64,000 nt of DNA from CAYRFQ01 sp964423615 (GTDB lineage: Bacteria; Planctomycetota; Planctomycetia; Gemmatales; Gemmataceae). Numbering within the stretch: position 1 is the stretch's first letter; each line of letters opens with the position of its first letter. Of this stretch, positions 62,686 to 64,000 are shown in pieces. The stretch lies in contig CAYRFQ010000035.1 of NCBI GenBank assembly GCA_964423615.1, forward strand, positions 1-64,000. Reading direction: 5' to 3'. The position numbers were made by a program, and so were the translations under genes. Below the pieces are notes generated by a model. The model saw only the letters and a program-made list of their open reading frames with translations, searched no databases and was not told the origin of the DNA.

Positions 62686-64000
62686 ATGCGAATCGTCATA
62701 GTTGGTGGAGTCGCGGGTGGTGCGTCGGCGGCAGCTCGGGCGCGTCGTCTCTCCGAAGAGGCCGAGATTATCGTTTTTGAGCGTGGCCCCGACGTGTCTT
62801 TCGCAAATTGTGGAATGCCGTACTACATTAGCGAGGAAATCACCCCCCGTGACAAACTCTTGGTCGTCAAGCCGGAGATGTTACGCAACCGATACAACAT
62901 CGACGTCCGCACACGCTGCTCCGTTGAGGCCATCGACCGCCAGAACAAAACGGTCCGGGTACAAGACCTTGCCACCGGCCAAACGCTTGAACAGCCTTAC
63001 GACAAACTCGTTCTGTCTCCCGGAGCATCACCGTTGCGACCGCCGATACCCGGACTCGACCTGCCGGGCATCTACACCCTACGCAACCTCGAAGACATGG
63101 ACCGAATCAAGTCCGCTATCGACCAATCGCACGACCACGTTGTTATCGTCGGGGCTGGTTTCATCGGCCTCGAACTGGCCGAAGGGCTGGTCCACCGAGG
63201 CATCCGCACTAGCATCGTTGAACTCCAGGATCAGGTGTTGCCACCGCTCGACAAGGAGATGACCACCCCACTCAACAAGCACCTTCGTGCCAAAGGAGTC
63301 AACCTGGTCCTTGGCCAGTCGGCCTCGGCATTCGAAGGCGATGGAGACCATCTCCGAGTGATTCTCCAATCGAGCGATTCCCTCGTCGCCAATGTCGTGG
63401 TTCTGGGAATCGGTGTGAAGCCCGAAAATCAACTGGCCGTCGATGCCGGTCTGGAAGTCGGACCGCGAGGTGGCATCGTCGTTAATGCCCACATGCAGAC
63501 GACTGACGCGGACATCTACGCCGTCGGTGACGCGGTCCAGATCACCGACTTTGTGACAGGGACTCCGACCCAGATCCCACTTGCAGGTCCAGCCAATCGC
63601 CAGGGACGTATCGCCGCCGACCACATCTTCGGACGCGACAGTCGCTATCGAGGAACACAGGGAACTGCCATTGTTCGAGTGTTCGACATGACCGCCGCCG
63701 CAACCGGGTCAAGCGAGAAAATCCTCAAACGAGTCGGCAAGGACTTCCGCAAGATATATATCCACCCGATCAACCACGCGGGGTATTATCCTGGTGCCGA
63801 GGGAATGTCTCTCAAGGTCTTGTTCGACCCTACAGACGGTAAGATTTTGGGAGCGCAGGGTGTCGGGGGTGCAGGCGTGGACAAACGCATCGACGTGTTG
63901 GCCATGGCCATCCAGGCAGGCTTCACGGTCTTTGATTTGGAAGAAACCGAGCTGGCTTACTCGCCGCAGTATGGCTCAGCCAAGGACCCTGTCAACATGG
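62686..64000 (+). CDS. CoA-disulfide reductase / NADH-oxidase-type flavoprotein (3' end outside window)
   Basis: 438 residues are visible before the window ends, without a stop. FAD-binding start RIVIVGGVAGGASAAARARRLSE, the single redox Cys in SFANCGMPYYISEE (as in CoA-disulfide reductases), the NAD(P)-binding HVVIVGAGFIGLELAEGL, the second FAD motif TTDADIYAVGDAVQ, and the dimerisation domain (INHAGYYPGAEGMSLKVLFDPTDGKILGAQGVGG, PVNM). The family includes forms with a C-terminal rhodanese domain, which may lie beyond 64000. The likely reaction is NAD(P)H-dependent reduction of CoA disulfide or a polysulfide. Confidence 0.93.
   Translation, partial: MRIVIVGGVAGGASAAARARRLSEEAEIIVFERGPDVSFANCGMPYYISEEITPRDKLLVVKPEMLRNRYNIDVRTRCSVEAIDRQNKTVRVQDLATGQTLEQPYDKLVLSPGASPLRPPIPGLDLPGIYTLRNLEDMDRIKSAIDQSHDHVVIVGAGFIGLELAEGLVHRGIRTSIVELQDQVLPPLDKEMTTPLNKHLRAKGVNLVLGQSASAFEGDGDHLRVILQSSDSLVANVVVLGIGVKPENQLAVDAGLEVGPRGGIVVNAHMQTTDADIYAVGDAVQITDFVTGTPTQIPLAGPANRQGRIAADHIFGRDSRYRGTQGTAIVRVFDMTAAATGSSEKILKRVGKDFRKIYIHPINHAGYYPGAEGMSLKVLFDPTDGKILGAQGVGGAGVDKRIDVLAMAIQAGFTVFDLEETELAYSPQYGSAKDPVNM

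Overview
The window looks like chromosomal DNA of a planctomycete, most probably of the Gemmataceae. Several independent hallmarks point there: an N-terminal LEPLEDR motif, a TIGR02996 repeat-companion domain, three DUF1080 proteins, a cytochrome of the DUF1592/1588/1585 type followed by DUF1552 and DUF1501 Tat-secreted proteins, a SMP-30 sugar lactonase, a ThuA-like protein, and three large one-transmembrane Hanks-type kinases carrying zinc-ribbon, WD40, TPR or DJ-1/PfpI modules. No tRNA, rRNA, prophage or CRISPR array was seen. The taxonomic call rests on protein families, not on a marker gene.

Layout. 1-12300: a proline-rich/coiled-coil LEPLEDR protein, secreted DUF1080 and SMP-30 proteins, an ECF sigma factor, and the DUF1592-DUF1552-DUF1501 gene run, ending in an opposite-strand single-POTRA protein. 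12300-18640: an intact 104-bp MITE-like element, a tail-anchored carboxylesterase, a dead transposase beside the second MITE copy, a parvulin isomerase and a third DUF1080 protein. 18640-20700: a 2-kb gene-free stretch upstream of metH with two structured RNA candidates, one 6S-like and one unrecognised with a good terminator. 20700-32700: metH, a sigma/anti-sigma pair, a run of small accessory genes (one frameshifted, one an SMI1/KNR4 protein whose end is a repeat), a ThuA-like protein and a kinase fused to DJ-1/PfpI. 33000-46400: miaB, a WD40 kinase flanked by perfect 142-bp direct repeats, an agmatine deiminase, thioredoxin-like and thiamine-binding proteins, a flavin reductase-like protein, a molybdopterin oxidoreductase cluster and a glycolate-oxidase-type dehydrogenase. 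46400-64000: a very large acidic-repeat/TPR membrane protein, a conserved secreted protein, a degenerate ImmA/IrrE protein, a TIGR02996 protein, two divergent photolyase-family genes (one with inverted domain order), an outer-membrane beta-barrel protein, a TPR kinase, and the start of a CoA-disulfide-reductase-like flavoprotein cut by the window end.

The most distinctive feature is the density of palindromic intergenic repeats. At least four families are present: P1, about 190 bp with YNCG-type hairpins and seven copies or part copies; M1, 104 bp with long terminal inverted repeats and two copies; M2, about 224 bp with terminal inverted repeats, whose central palindrome differs between copies while staying self-complementary, two copies plus a fragment; and a 66-bp palindrome inserted in frame in a coding sequence. 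Repeat tails supply the stop codons of two genes, and a different short repeat supplies the C-terminus of a third.
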